Assembly: GCA_040755155.1 (NCBI GenBank)
Contig: JBFMBP010000110.1
Coordinates: forward strand, 1 to 64,000
DNA: 64,000 bases
Source: Candidatus Omnitrophota bacterium
GTDB taxonomy: Bacteria; Hinthialibacterota; Hinthialibacteria; Hinthialibacterales; Hinthialibacteraceae
Direction: 5' to 3'
In this document: one piece after another, positions 16,219 to 26,100 of the stretch
Layout of the letters: each line of letters starts with the position of its first letter
Numbering within the stretch: position 1 is the stretch's first letter
The notes under the pieces: generated by a model
The model's database searches: none
Told to the model about the DNA's origin: nothing
Seen by the model: only the letters and a program-made list of their open reading frames with translations
Made by a program: the position numbers and the translations under genes

Positions 16219-16341
16219 TTAAATATCGGGTTTAGCATCTATAAATAACCAACTTGCTCGAATCTCCGCCCCGATTCGAAAGATTTCCCCATTAGGAGTT
16301 GCGAGATTGCCTTCCGAACTATAAAATTTTGTGGTTCGCAT
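16219..16341 (-). CDS. Small unassigned ORF between shc and hpnH
   Basis: A 40-codon frame on the minus strand starts at an ATG with AAAGGCGG upstream and encodes MRTTKFYSSEGNLATPNGE...WLFIDAKPDI. The composition looks protein-like, but I recognise no family and it could be a fragment or chance. The rest of the ~300-bp gap shows no clear promoter or terminator. Confidence 0.25.
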   Translation of the reverse strand: MRTTKFYSSEGNLATPNGEIFRIGAEIRASWLFIDAKPDI

Positions 16342-16460
16342 TGCTATCCGCCTTTAAGAGACAGTATCTCGAATGGAAGGGATAGAAACCGTATTGCAAT
16401 TGTTTATGCGGCTATCCATGTTTTCTTTTGGCGGTTTTTTTACGTTTGGAGTACTATACT

Positions 16461-17477
16461 GTGAGATTTCCTTTCGTCCTTTCCGCTTCGCTTGCGAAAT
16501 ACATGGCGAAGCAAACCTTAAGCGGCCGAAAACGCTTCCCCCTCGTTTTAATGTTAGAACCCACGCTGCGCTGCAACCTCGATTGCATCGGATGCGGACG
16601 TATTGCGGAATACAACGCCAATCCCAAGCAATTCAAAGACCTGACCGTGGAAGAATGCCTGCAATCCGTGGAGGAATGCGGCGCTCCCATCGTTTCCGTC
16701 TGCGGAGGCGAGCCGCTGGTTTACAAACCAGTCGACGAATTAATCCGCGAATTGCTCGCCCGCAAAAAATACGTCTACCTATGCACCAACGCCATGTTCA
16801 TGGATCGGTTTTGGGAGCGCATTCCGCCCAACAAACGCCTGGCTTTAAGCATTCATCTCGACGGCATGGAGCAAGGCCACGACTGGGCGGTGGCTCGGCC
16901 GGGCACGTTTAAAAAGGTGGTCGAAATCATCGAGGAAGCGAAAATCCGCGGCTATCGCATCTGTACCAACACGACGATTCTCAAAGGCTGCAATCCCGCC
17001 GAAATCGCCGAGATGATCGAGTTCCTGCATCGGAAGGGCGTTCACGGAATGATGATCTCCGGCGCCTATCCCCAAGAGGGCGAAAAGGGTGAAGCCTGCC
17101 TCAATCGCGGCGAAATGGAAGACGTGTTCCTGAAAATTCTGGGCAACAATGGAACGATGAGCAAATACCGCTTCAACAATACTCCGATTTACGCCGAATT
17201 TCTGCAAGGAAAACGCGATCTCCCCTGCTCGCCTTGGGCCAGCCCCAACCGCACTCCCAAAGGCTGGCAAGGCCCCTGTTACGTCCTTCCGGAAAAATAT
17301 TACGCCACTTTCGCCGAACTCATGGAGTCGACGGATTGGGATCGTCTCGGCCCCGGTAAAGATCCGCGCTGCGCCAATTGCAAAATCCACAGCGGCTTCG
17401 AACCCAGCGTGGCGCTGGGTTCTAGCCTGACCCTCAAGGATCGTTGGCGCATGGTGAAGTGGAGCTTCTTTTATTGA
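16461..17477 (+). CDS. hpnH: HpnH, adenosylhopane-forming radical SAM enzyme
   Basis: This 338-residue radical SAM protein adds the 5'-deoxyadenosyl group to diploptene, the first step to C35 extended hopanoids. The cluster motif is CNLDCIGCG after the hallmark GRKRFPLVLMLEPTLR. VCGGEP is the SAM-binding GGE motif. A C-terminal cysteine pair (CANCKIHSGFEPS) is typical of HpnH. I chose the GTG at 16461 because GGAG lies 9 nt upstream and the product then begins like its relatives (RFPFVLSASLAKY). A TTG at 16428 is possible but adds unrelated residues. Context with shc supports the role strongly. Confidence 0.93.
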   Translation: MRFPFVLSASLAKYMAKQTLSGRKRFPLVLMLEPTLRCNLDCIGCGRIAEYNANPKQFKDLTVEECLQSVEECGAPIVSVCGGEPLVYKPVDELIRELLARKKYVYLCTNAMFMDRFWERIPPNKRLALSIHLDGMEQGHDWAVARPGTFKKVVEIIEEAKIRGYRICTNTTILKGCNPAEIAEMIEFLHRKGVHGMMISGAYPQEGEKGEACLNRGEMEDVFLKILGNNGTMSKYRFNNTPIYAEFLQGKRDLPCSPWASPNRTPKGWQGPCYVLPEKYYATFAELMESTDWDRLGPGKDPRCANCKIHSGFEPSVALGSSLTLKDRWRMVKWSFFY

Positions 17478-17514
17478 ATGATGAATGCGGAATGATGAAT
17501 GATGAATGATGAAT
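17478..17514. repeat. GATGAAT heptamer tract
   Basis: Tandem GATGAAT units follow directly after the hpnH stop codon. The same tracts occur near 10051, 29748, 47803 and, inverted, 48231. They tend to sit immediately at gene ends. Confidence 0.6.
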
Positions 17515-17542
17515 AATTCGAATAAACGCTGGGCTTCTAGAC

Positions 17543-17619
17543 GGGGTGGTAAAAGCAAGACGAAGTCTGCCTTTGATCGTTCCCTCAAGGGCAGGCTGAC
17601 GCCTTGGTCTTGCCACCCC
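17543..17619. repeat. Nested palindrome of the GGGTGGCAAGG family
   Basis: Outer arms GGGGTGG (17543-17549) and CCACCCC (17613-17619) enclose GCAAGAC/GTCTTGC and an inner CTGCCTT/AAGGGCAG pair. The whole could fold as one long hairpin between the convergent hpnH and phosphatase genes, and could serve as a transcript end in either direction. Confidence 0.55.
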
Positions 17620-17666
17620 TCCCATCAATATGTTGGCCTATACTTCAAATCAAATGGCATATGGTA

Positions 17667-17686
17667 TTAATATGACTTGGTATTAC
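17667..17686. repeat. Solo right end of the MITE-like element
   Basis: Twenty bases match the right terminus of the element at 7134-7284 (TTAATA.GACTTGGTATTAC) with one mismatch. The stop codon of the alkaline phosphatase gene lies within it, so the repeat supplied the present C-terminus of that protein. Confidence 0.5.
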
Positions 17687-18975
17687 CGCCCCATTCCACA
17701 GGCGTCCATGATAATGCGGAAAACATCCGTATTATCCCGCCAGCCGTTGCATCGTTCGGAACCGGGGCCGTATCCCGCCAAAATTACAGGCTCCGCCGTA
17801 TGCTCGTTCGAGACAAAGCTGATTTTGTGGAAACGGGCGAGGATATCGCCCCAGACTTCTTCCGGTTTTTTCCAATGCAGCGCTAAAAATTCCGTATCCT
17901 TCGGTTCCAAATCCACGCCGACGGAATCGTGAAACGCTTGTTGAACCTGCTGCGGCGTGGGCTGGGCGCCGAGTTCCTCTTTGATTTGCAACAATGGCTT
18001 GGTTTGTCGTCCCAGGATTTGTAAACTCTCTTCGTTTCCGCCGTTAATAGCCAAACCGCCGGTTTCGTGATCGGCGGTGACGATAACCAGCGTATCGGGA
18101 TGCGTCTTTGCGAAATCGAAAACGGCGGCGATGGTTTTGTCGAATTCTTCCACTTCCCTCAAGACGCTTCCGGCATCGTTGGGATGAGAGACTTTATCGA
18201 TCTTGGCCCCTTCCACCATAAGAAAAAAACCCTTTTTTTCCTGGGATAGAATATCCAAGGCGCCGCGGGTTGCTTCCGATAAAGAAATATAATCGCGTTC
18301 CGTCGCCGCCAGCCAATCCCGGTAGGGGGTCCGAATATCGAAAACGCCATACAACTTCGGGGATTCCCTATGGTTTTTCATATCTTGCAGGGAGTTGGCG
18401 ATGTAGTAACCATTTTGTTGGGCCTGCGCATTGATTTCCTCTTGGCGTTTCTCAAAAGCGGATCCCAAAATCAGGTCAGGCTGCGTGAAAACGAATGTCC
18501 AACGAATTACAGCATCGTAATCATAACGGGAAGAAATATGGGAGGTGAACGCGGATTCCGTAGCATCAAAGGGAGGAATATTCGCCACGATGCCCGTCTT
18601 CTTTCCATTCCGCTTAGCGATTTCCAAAAGAGTGGGGCAGCTGTTGCCGTCCGCATCGATCGATATATGGCCGTTGAAGGCTTTGACGCCGCAGGAAAAC
18701 GCCGTGGCGCTGGCGGCGGAATCCGTTACTAATCCATCCGTTGGCGCATGCAGCATCCAACCTGTCGTTCCTTCATTCAGCATCTCGACGAACGCTGGTT
18801 CGATTTTGAGTACTCTTTCGGCGTAGAGATGATAAAGCAGAAGATGGGAAGCCCCCATCCCATCCCCAATCATCAAAATCGCGTTTCGCGCAAGAGGTTC
18901 ACCGAATCCGGGAAAAGCAATAAATAATCCAATAAGAGATATCAAGATATATCGATTTATAAGACGAATCTTCAA
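17683..18975 (-). CDS. Secreted alkaline phosphatase (PhoA family)
   Basis: This 430-residue protein has a signal peptide (~1-25) and the alkaline phosphatase core. Metal-binding Asp38 is in MIGDGMG, the nucleophile Ser86 in VTDSAASATAF, and metal ligands are in VEGAKIDKVSHPND and TADHETGG. It hydrolyses phosphate monoesters in the periplasm. The start appears to be a TTG (18973-18975) with AGGAG 9 nt upstream. The stop codon lies inside a MITE-end fragment, but the core is complete. A phosphate-type porin gene lies 15 kb away. No Pho-box could be read confidently upstream. Confidence 0.92.
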   Translation of the reverse strand: MKIRLINRYILISLIGLFIAFPGFGEPLARNAILMIGDGMGASHLLLYHLYAERVLKIEPAFVEMLNEGTTGWMLHAPTDGLVTDSAASATAFSCGVKAFNGHISIDADGNSCPTLLEIAKRNGKKTGIVANIPPFDATESAFTSHISSRYDYDAVIRWTFVFTQPDLILGSAFEKRQEEINAQAQQNGYYIANSLQDMKNHRESPKLYGVFDIRTPYRDWLAATERDYISLSEATRGALDILSQEKKGFFLMVEGAKIDKVSHPNDAGSVLREVEEFDKTIAAVFDFAKTHPDTLVIVTADHETGGLAINGGNEESLQILGRQTKPLLQIKEELGAQPTPQQVQQAFHDSVGVDLEPKDTEFLALHWKKPEEVWGDILARFHKISFVSNEHTAEPVILAGYGPGSERCNGWRDNTDVFRIIMDACGMGR

Positions 18976-19159
18976 AAGAGAACGCTCCTTTTTGGTTTTT
19001 TTGGAGGAGTATACACGCTGAAGATTAATATCTTATCCGCTGTGGATGAGAATTGAGTTAGCGGAAGGAATTTTTAACGAAGAACTAACGATTTTTTGAA
19101 GAGCTATCGCCCCATCCTGGTCATCCTTTGATCCTGGCCATCTTGATTCGGACATCTTA

Positions 19160-19317
19160 TACCAACATGCATTGAGATTGTTGTTTTCAAAATTCCTCTC
19201 CCAAGATTGGGAGAGGTTAGGTGAGGGTTGATATTATTAGGCTTATATTTCCCTCACCCTAACCCTCTCCCAAAGGGCGAGGGAATTTATAAGCTGCAAT
19301 TGTAACGCAGATTGGTA
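19160..19317. mobile_element. MITE-like element, copy 2
   Basis: This 158-bp copy is bounded by TACCAA and TTGGTA and has the same layout as 7134-7284, including the CCTCTCCC/GGGAGAGG hairpin and the CCCTCACCCTAACCCTC block. It differs by small indels, for example an extra GTGAGG. The rest of the 18976-19504 gap contains only the short repeat at 19334-19377 and no gene. Confidence 0.65.
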
Positions 19318-19333
19318 TTAAATCTTCTAGGAG

Positions 19334-19377
19334 AAGATCAGCCTAGAGAGGCGAGGGGACGATTTCAAACGAAATAA
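19334..19377. repeat. Short dispersed repeat (partner at 870-912)
   Basis: About 44 bp match 870-912 with a few mismatches. Here it sits just after the MITE-like copy and is not next to a toxin gene. Confidence 0.5.
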
Positions 19378-19504
19378 AGCGCTTACTGGGTGGATATTCA
19401 TGACCATCGATCGATTTCACAACTTTTTACAGAACTCGATGGCGGCCTTCCTTATTTTGTGATTGATTGAGAGAGGCAGGAACGAAGGAAGGGAGGAAAG
19501 CGCG

Positions 19505-19924
19505 ATGAAATTGAAAAAAGCCGCCCTCGCCATAATTCTGATCGTTCTGAGTTTAGCGGGTTTGAAAACCTGGCTGGACAAACCCTACTGCACGCTTGAA
19601 CTTTTGGAAGCGCATACGCAAAAAAGCAAAAGAAACATCATCGTCTATTCCTTGATTAAACTTTCCCCGCAACGGCGGGAGTTGCATGGAAACGATCCCT
19701 ATAAACTCTATCTCAACATCGACGATCCTGATGGGCTTCTTTCCGTCAAATTAACTGTGGACGGAAAACCGATCCCGGTGGAATTGAAAGCGGATACCCG
19801 CACGATCCAGAAGGAAATCCCTGGCGATACGGAATTCGGCTTGCATCATTACGAGGCGTTCGTCACGGATCGGAAAGGAAAGACGGCCAAGACGCAAGCG
19901 CTCGTCAAGGTCTCCGCCGCCTAA
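19505..19924 (+). CDS. Small membrane-anchored or secreted protein, Ig-like
   Basis: This 139-residue protein has an N-terminal hydrophobic helix (~5-22, LAIILIVLSLAGL) and then a soluble region rich in beta-strand patterns (LYLNIDDPDGLLSVKLTVDGKPI...YEAFVTDRKGKTAK). That suggests an immunoglobulin-like or PKD-like sandwich. The start at 19505 is preceded by GGGAGGAAAG; an in-frame ATG further upstream lacks a signal sequence. No named family is recognised. It converges on the DUF4091 gene and has its own terminator. Confidence 0.6.
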   Translation: MKLKKAALAIILIVLSLAGLKTWLDKPYCTLELLEAHTQKSKRNIIVYSLIKLSPQRRELHGNDPYKLYLNIDDPDGLLSVKLTVDGKPIPVELKADTRTIQKEIPGDTEFGLHHYEAFVTDRKGKTAKTQALVKVSAA

Positions 19925-19936
19925 CGCCTCATTCGT

Positions 19937-19972
19937 CCCTGCGCGTTGGACGTTATTGGCGCAGGGCTTTTT
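19937..19972 (+). terminator. Rho-independent terminator
   Basis: CCCTGCGC (19937-19944) pairs with GCGCAGGG (19959-19966) over a 14-nt loop, followed by CTTTTT. It lies 13 bp after the stop of the upstream plus-strand gene and overlaps the last codons of the convergent DUF4091 gene. Confidence 0.8.
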
Positions 19973-22958
19973 CTAAAAATATTCCCAATCGGTCGCGGTA
20001 TTCCAGCATTGCAGCTGGGTCTTTGGCGTATTCCGTGCGCGATCGAATAATCGTTTCCGGAATGTCCAATAATTTCTGAGCTTGCTTATTCATCGATGGC
20101 GGTAGGCGGTCGGTTTTCGCCAATTCGGAAATCATGTAAAAATATTCGTAGTCTTCGATGCCTTCGCGCAGCATTTCCCAGCGGATGGAATCGACGGGAC
20201 CGCAGATTCTTTTCTGACCGTCGTTCCACGAGCGCGGCGGATAGATGAAACGCCCGTCGCCGTTGCCCCAATGGCCTTTGAAACCTACAGGATGGCCATA
20301 GCCGGTCAAGTAACTCATAGGATCGGTCCAGGGATTCTGGATTTCGGGTTCGGGATAGGCCAGGCCGCTCGTCCAGTAGTTGCTTTCCCAAACGAGGCAT
20401 CCTTGCACGCCGTACTTTTGCGTCATCCATATCCAGCTGCGCATATCCACGGCGGGATGGTCGATAAACAAACCCGGATAGGGCTGCTTGGGGCCGGTGC
20501 AGACGTACCACCAAAACGCATCGCCTTCTTTTTGGCGCTGTTGCCCAATTACCGGATCGTATTGATCGATGATGGGACACCAGATATCCACAAAACCGGC
20601 AAGTTCTTTTTCCGGCTGTTCCGTCAACATGCGCTTCAAGCCCGGCGCGCTATGGCGAATCCGTTCCATGCCCTCTTTGACGAATTCGTAATCCTTGGGA
20701 TCCGGCTCGTCGAACCAATAGATATAGGCTTTGTCCAGCCATCCTTTTTCGCGCAGATGATTTTCGATCGTAGATGCGTATTGTTTAAAGAGGCGCTCGT
20801 ATTCGGGAGTTCCTTGTTCGTAATCGCCAATACGCCCTTTATGACGGCTGTGAAACGTTCCGCCCCCCATGCCAACCAAGGATAAATGCAATCCCGTAAA
20901 TCCGAATTCGTCGAAATAACGTTTACCCGCCTTATCGAAATCGGCAAAATCAAAGGTGAAATCGCCGCGTAGTTCGTAACGAATGGGATGGAGCATCGTA
21001 GGATTGTAAGGGGAAATGCGATGATCGCGGAAATTTTGCAGATAAAGATCGACGGTCTGGTCCAACTCTTCCGCCGCATCCAAATGATGATAGCGTTTCA
21101 CAAGACCAGGCGAAAAGCCGAAAGCGGTGCGTAAATGGAATTCGGCGGGAATCTCGAAATCGTAGACCTTTAAGCGCAACGGTACTTGTTCCTCCCACCC
21201 ATCCGCTTGTAAATGCAACCGGCCTTTATAGATTCCGCCGGGAACATCTCGCGGAATCTGAATCGTAATCCAAAACGGATAATTGCGTCCGGCCTCCAGG
21301 TTGAGCGGTTCATCCGCCAATGGCAGCGGATCGGGCCATAAACCGACGCAGCCCCAGGCGTCCGAGGGGTTGGAGATGGAGACATACTCCACTTGCTTCA
21401 TGGATATATTCTTGGCCGGGATGCGGGCGCCCGACGGGCCGGAAAGGTCTTCCGCCATGATGCGCAGATGTTTCATCGCCTGTTTGGGACGCAGAACCAC
21501 CTGCGCTGGTTCGAATTCGCCCTTGGCGGCGGAAAATTGAACCTCTTTACCTTTCGAACGCGGGATGGGACGCGAGACGGATATTTTATAAGTTGATGGG
21601 CACCACCACAGCGCCGAAACGCCGCCGTCCTGCAACGTTTGTCCATAATTGGCTTCGTAAAGACAAGAGACGAAAAATGGAATTTCCGTTTCGTACAGCG
21701 TTTTCCGATTATCCGCGATGCGAACGCAGAGGGTGCGGCTGCCGGATGCTTCGATAGAATAGGGAACTTCCGCCTTGCGTTTTTCCCGTGGTTTCAGGAC
21801 AACGCGGATTTTTCCTTTGCGTGGATTTTTATCTTCTTTTACTTCCGGCTGGATCAGAAGCGCCAAGCGATTATCCGATTTGTTTGTCAGCTGAAGCCGA
21901 AGCGAAGAGGCTTCTTGCGGGCGAGGATTTCCCGCATCGAGCAGAAGAACATCGAGTTGAGGATCCGATTGCAGGATGCGCGCAAAGGTAGACTCGCATT
22001 GCATGGCGGCGAGAGTTTTATCCAATCGCGATTCGAATTGATAGCGGTCGACCTGAAAGCTGCACGATCCTTTTTCATCCGCCGCGCCTTCTAGTTTTAT
22101 TTCCACAGTTTTGGAGAATAGCAGCGATTCGGGCAATGAAAACGCGGATGCGGAAGCGTCTTTCATTGCGCCCAATAGCGTCCATTCCCCGCCGTCCTTG
22201 CGTACGGAGACCTGGCAAACGCCGCTTGAATAATCATTGAGGTTGACTTCGACGGATGCTTTTTGAAATGCGCCTGCGGGCGCTTCGTGACGATAGATAA
22301 CGCAAGAAGAAGAATCAAACAACCAGCGGGGGGAATTGAATCTCGTATTGGTGTAAGCAAGAAAACGGCAGGAGTTGGAGCCGTAATCGTTCGTTCGATG
22401 TTCGGCGGAATAAGTATCTCCTTCTATCCGCTCGCCGCTTCCCAATTCGATTCCATTTTGACGATGATAGATAGGTTGAACGGGATAAAGGTTGACATCG
22501 TCGAAAGTAAGTGTTCCATTGACCCGCCAATGGCCTAAGCGGAAAACCGCTTTCTTGCATCCATCGGGAACGCGAAAAACGAAAGCGTATCTCTGCCAGG
22601 ATGGCGTCAAACGGATATCGCGGTTGGCGAACGCCGGACCGCTGACCGCCGAACCATTGCTCGTCTCCGATTCCGCCTTGCCCCAGAAGGAGAATTCATA
22701 ATAATCCCCCGGCAGTAAAGCGACAGGATCGCTGCGCCAGGCGGCGTCGTCATCGCCATGGCCGGTTACGGATATCGCTCGTTGCGATGAATATCCCGCC
22801 GCCGCTGCGCCATGTTCTATTGGCGGATTCCAATGGCTGGGCGTGAAAACGCCGTTGACGGTTTCGCCGGACTCAAAATCCTTGTTGAGTATTTCCCCCG
22901 GCCATACCGTTCCTGCCCATAAAACCATCAACAAACAAAAAAGCATTCGAATCGACAT
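19953..22958 (-). CDS. Secreted DUF4091 protein, GH123-like glycosidase candidate
   Basis: This 1001-residue protein has a signal peptide (~1-20). A CBM-like jelly roll comes first (~25-160, FESGE...FDDVNLYP), then further beta domains (~160-560). The C-terminal half (~560-990) is a TIM-barrel-like DUF4091 domain. YIYWFDEPDP provides the Asp-Glu pair expected for GH123/DUF4091 hydrolases that use substrate-assisted catalysis on N-acetylhexosaminides. CGPVDSIRWEMLREGIEDYEY is the typical family ending. The ATG is supported by AGAGGAG upstream. Glycan target unknown. Confidence 0.8.
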   Translation of the reverse strand: MSIRMLFCLLMVLWAGTVWPGEILNKDFESGETVNGVFTPSHWNPPIEHGAAAAGYSSQRAISVTGHGDDDAAWRSDPVALLPGDYYEFSFWGKAESETSNGSAVSGPAFANRDIRLTPSWQRYAFVFRVPDGCKKAVFRLGHWRVNGTLTFDDVNLYPVQPIYHRQNGIELGSGERIEGDTYSAEHRTNDYGSNSCRFLAYTNTRFNSPRWLFDSSSCVIYRHEAPAGAFQKASVEVNLNDYSSGVCQVSVRKDGGEWTLLGAMKDASASAFSLPESLLFSKTVEIKLEGAADEKGSCSFQVDRYQFESRLDKTLAAMQCESTFARILQSDPQLDVLLLDAGNPRPQEASSLRLQLTNKSDNRLALLIQPEVKEDKNPRKGKIRVVLKPREKRKAEVPYSIEASGSRTLCVRIADNRKTLYETEIPFFVSCLYEANYGQTLQDGGVSALWWCPSTYKISVSRPIPRSKGKEVQFSAAKGEFEPAQVVLRPKQAMKHLRIMAEDLSGPSGARIPAKNISMKQVEYVSISNPSDAWGCVGLWPDPLPLADEPLNLEAGRNYPFWITIQIPRDVPGGIYKGRLHLQADGWEEQVPLRLKVYDFEIPAEFHLRTAFGFSPGLVKRYHHLDAAEELDQTVDLYLQNFRDHRISPYNPTMLHPIRYELRGDFTFDFADFDKAGKRYFDEFGFTGLHLSLVGMGGGTFHSRHKGRIGDYEQGTPEYERLFKQYASTIENHLREKGWLDKAYIYWFDEPDPKDYEFVKEGMERIRHSAPGLKRMLTEQPEKELAGFVDIWCPIIDQYDPVIGQQRQKEGDAFWWYVCTGPKQPYPGLFIDHPAVDMRSWIWMTQKYGVQGCLVWESNYWTSGLAYPEPEIQNPWTDPMSYLTGYGHPVGFKGHWGNGDGRFIYPPRSWNDGQKRICGPVDSIRWEMLREGIEDYEYFYMISELAKTDRLPPSMNKQAQKLLDIPETIIRSRTEYAKDPAAMLEYRDRLGIFLEKALRQ

Positions 22959-23085
22959 GACGCCATCTCCTCTTCATTTCAGGATAAGGCTTATCGTATC
23001 AAAACTAATGTGGAATATAAAAGCCGGGTAGCAAGGCCAAGGTTTTTCCCGCCCATGAAATATCCCCATTTCATCATTAAAAAGG

Positions 23086-23110
23086 AAAGCCCGTTCGACG
23101 AACGGGCTTT
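23086..23110 (-). terminator. Strong hairpin terminator after the cadherin-like gene
   Basis: A perfect 12-bp inverted repeat, AAAGCCCGTTCG and CGAACGGGCTTT with a single central base, lies 27 bp past the stop of the minus-strand gene. On that strand it is followed by CCTTTTT. Confidence 0.85.
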
Positions 23111-23137
23111 CTTCACAATCTAGTAATAAATTGTCGT

Positions 23138-26100
23138 TTATTTGATTATGCGGCTTACGCTGAGGTTGTCCACCAACACGGCGGAGGTCATGCCGGGGGC
23201 GCCGTTTTGCACGACGCATAGAATCGGCATCGCTGAATTTTCTACGGAGAATCCGCCGCCGATCGTCAGCCGCTTCGCTGGACCGCCCGCTCCGGGCAGC
23301 GTGGAATTATTGACGAAGAGAGCGATGGTGCTGTTGTTATTGGTCATTACCAATGCCATCGCGCCGCCTGCGCCGGATTGCAGCCGCGCATCCACCGCCG
23401 CTTGCAGGAATTGGGGGAATCCGCCCTGCAAAGCATTGGCGAAAGCTCCCGCGTTCGCCGCCGCTGCGCCGCCGCCGACGGACAGCAGCAAGCCAAGGCC
23501 GCCTTCGGGATTCGCCGCCGATTCAACCGTTCCCGCGTCGCCGTTCACGTTTTTCACCAAGGCGGATAGATCGCCCTCGAACGAGCCATCCACATCCAGC
23601 GCCGCCGGAGAAACGTAGGGGGAGGGGTAATAGGAAACCGTCAAATTGTCGATATAAACCGTCACCGGTCCCGCCGCCGAGCTGGGAACCGTCACTTGAA
23701 GCGCGGGCTGCAACTGGGCGTTTGGCGCGGCGTAGAGCAATTCAACTTTGCCCATCTTGCCGACAGGTACGTCCGCTCCGCTGGCCAATGTATAACCCAA
23801 TTGATTGTCGATGGGCGAATTCAAGCCTACGATCGCCGCCGAGCATCCTGGAACATCGGCTTGCAGGGACATCGAGATCAACACCGGATCGGAGCCTACG
23901 GCGATTCCCGTTTTCATGATGCCCAATACGCCTTCACCCGGTTTGGCCGTAACAATCAACGCCCGTCCATCGATCGAATCGGGAGGAGCGCCGCCCACGG
24001 AAAGCGCCGCCAAATTGAATCCGCCGGGAGCAGAGTAGGAGAAATTCGTTTCGTTAATCGAATCCTCGACGAACTCGACGCGCAATAGTTCCTTCGCTGG
24101 TACGACATAGATTTCGAACGTTTTACCCAACGAACCGCCTCGCGAACCTCTCGCCTCGATGGAAACGAGAAGAGTCGTATCGACGTAAGCGTCCAAAGGC
24201 GCCGCCGTTATCAGCTGGGCGCCATCGATGCGTAAAAGGCTGCTCGCATTGTAATAAGGAGCGGTAAAGGCGTAAGTAAAAGTCTCGCCGGCGTCCACAT
24301 CCTCGGTGGAGAACGATCCCACAACCGTACCGGCGGGGCTTTTAGAAGCCACGGCGTTGGAATTCAAGTAAATATTCGACGATTTGTCGTCTATGTCATT
24401 AAGAGCGATGGCGAAGGTTTTGCCCATAGTCAAGCCGTCGATGTCTTTGCTTTGAACGCTGACGAGCAGGGGATTGGGCAGCGTCTCGTAATCCAGCGCG
24501 CCTCCGACTAACAATTTATCGCCCTCGATGTAAAACAAGCCGTTGGCGTCGCGGTAGGGATCTACGAACGAGTAGGTATGGGCATCCTTCGTATCCAGGT
24601 CGACGGAAGAGAGAGTTCCGACAAACGTCCCGAACGGGCTATTTTCGTTTACGTTGGCCGGACTGAGAACGACATCCGTAATGCCTTCATTGATGTTGAC
24701 GATTTTGATATCGAACGTCTTGGCCCATGTCCAACCACCGGCGGATGTGCTGCGAACGGTGATCAAAAGGCTGGTTTGCGATTCGTAATCCAATAATCCG
24801 CCCACTTTCAATTGATTTCCCTCCAGGCGGAAGAGACCGTTTGCATCTTTATAAGGTTCGTCGAAGGAATACGTATACGCTTCATTGAGGCCGATCGAAG
24901 AAAAAACGCCCACAAGCGAGCCGATGGGACTATTTTCCTCCGCATGGGCCGGCGTCAAGAGAATATCCAGCAATGGATTCTCTTCATCAACAATAGAGAT
25001 GACGAAAGTTTTGGCGAGCGTTACGCCGACGGGGTCTTTGCTTTCGATGGATACTAACAGGCTGGAATAGGGAATCTGGCTCAACTCGCGCGTCAGAACC
25101 AATTGGTTGCCTTTCAAAGCGAAAACGCCAGAGGCATTGTAATAAGGCCCCACGAAGTTATAGACGAATTGCGAGGGATCGTTGTAGGCAATATGACTCG
25201 TGGAAAGGTTGCTCACGACCGTCTCTAATTTGGCGTTTCGCTTTACGAGAGTGAAATCGGCGAGAATATCTTTCGGTCCCACCATGACGCCGATTTCCAA
25301 GGATTTCGAAAGCGTCATTCCTCCCGCATCCTTGCTGGCTACCGTAACCACCAGGCTGGGCGGCAATGCGCCCGCATCCACCGGTTTCGCCAATCTCAAC
25401 TCGTTCCCTTCGATCTTAAAATAACCGCCCGCGTCCAAATAGGGTTCGGCGAAAGAATAGGCGAAGGGGGAAGCGGAACTATCTACATCCTTAGATGATA
25501 AGTATCCGATAATATCGTTGGGTTGAGCGCCGCGACTGATCCAATTGGGATAAAGGGAGATGTCGTACGGCGGATCGTTGGCGTCGTTGAGTTTGATTTC
25601 GAAGGTTTTTCCCAACGTCAAACCGCCCGAATCGGCGGCTTGAATGGAGACGAGAAGGCTGTGCGGCAATGATTCGTAATCCAATACTTGCGCCGCTTTC
25701 AACGCATTGCCCTCCAGGGCGAATAAGCCGTTCGCGTTGTAATAAGGCGCCGTAAACGTGTAATAGGAACTTTTATCGAGATCCTCGTCGATCATGCTAA
25801 ACCATCCTAAGATCGTCCCGATCAGGGCGTTTTCGTCCACCACAAGAGGATCGGCGGGATTCATGACGATATTGGTTGGCCGTTCGTTGACGTCTTTGAT
25901 TTTAATTTCGAAGGTTTTGGCTAAGACTAAGCCTTTTGAATCCTGCACTAAAACCGTTACGAGAAGAGACGGATAAATCTCGTAGTTCAGATCGCCGTTC
26001 ACCTTCAATTGATCGCCGTCGATAACAAACTTGCCATCCGCATCGCCGTAGGGGCTAACGAAAGAATAAGTAAAGGTTTCGTAAGCGTCTTCATCCGCCG

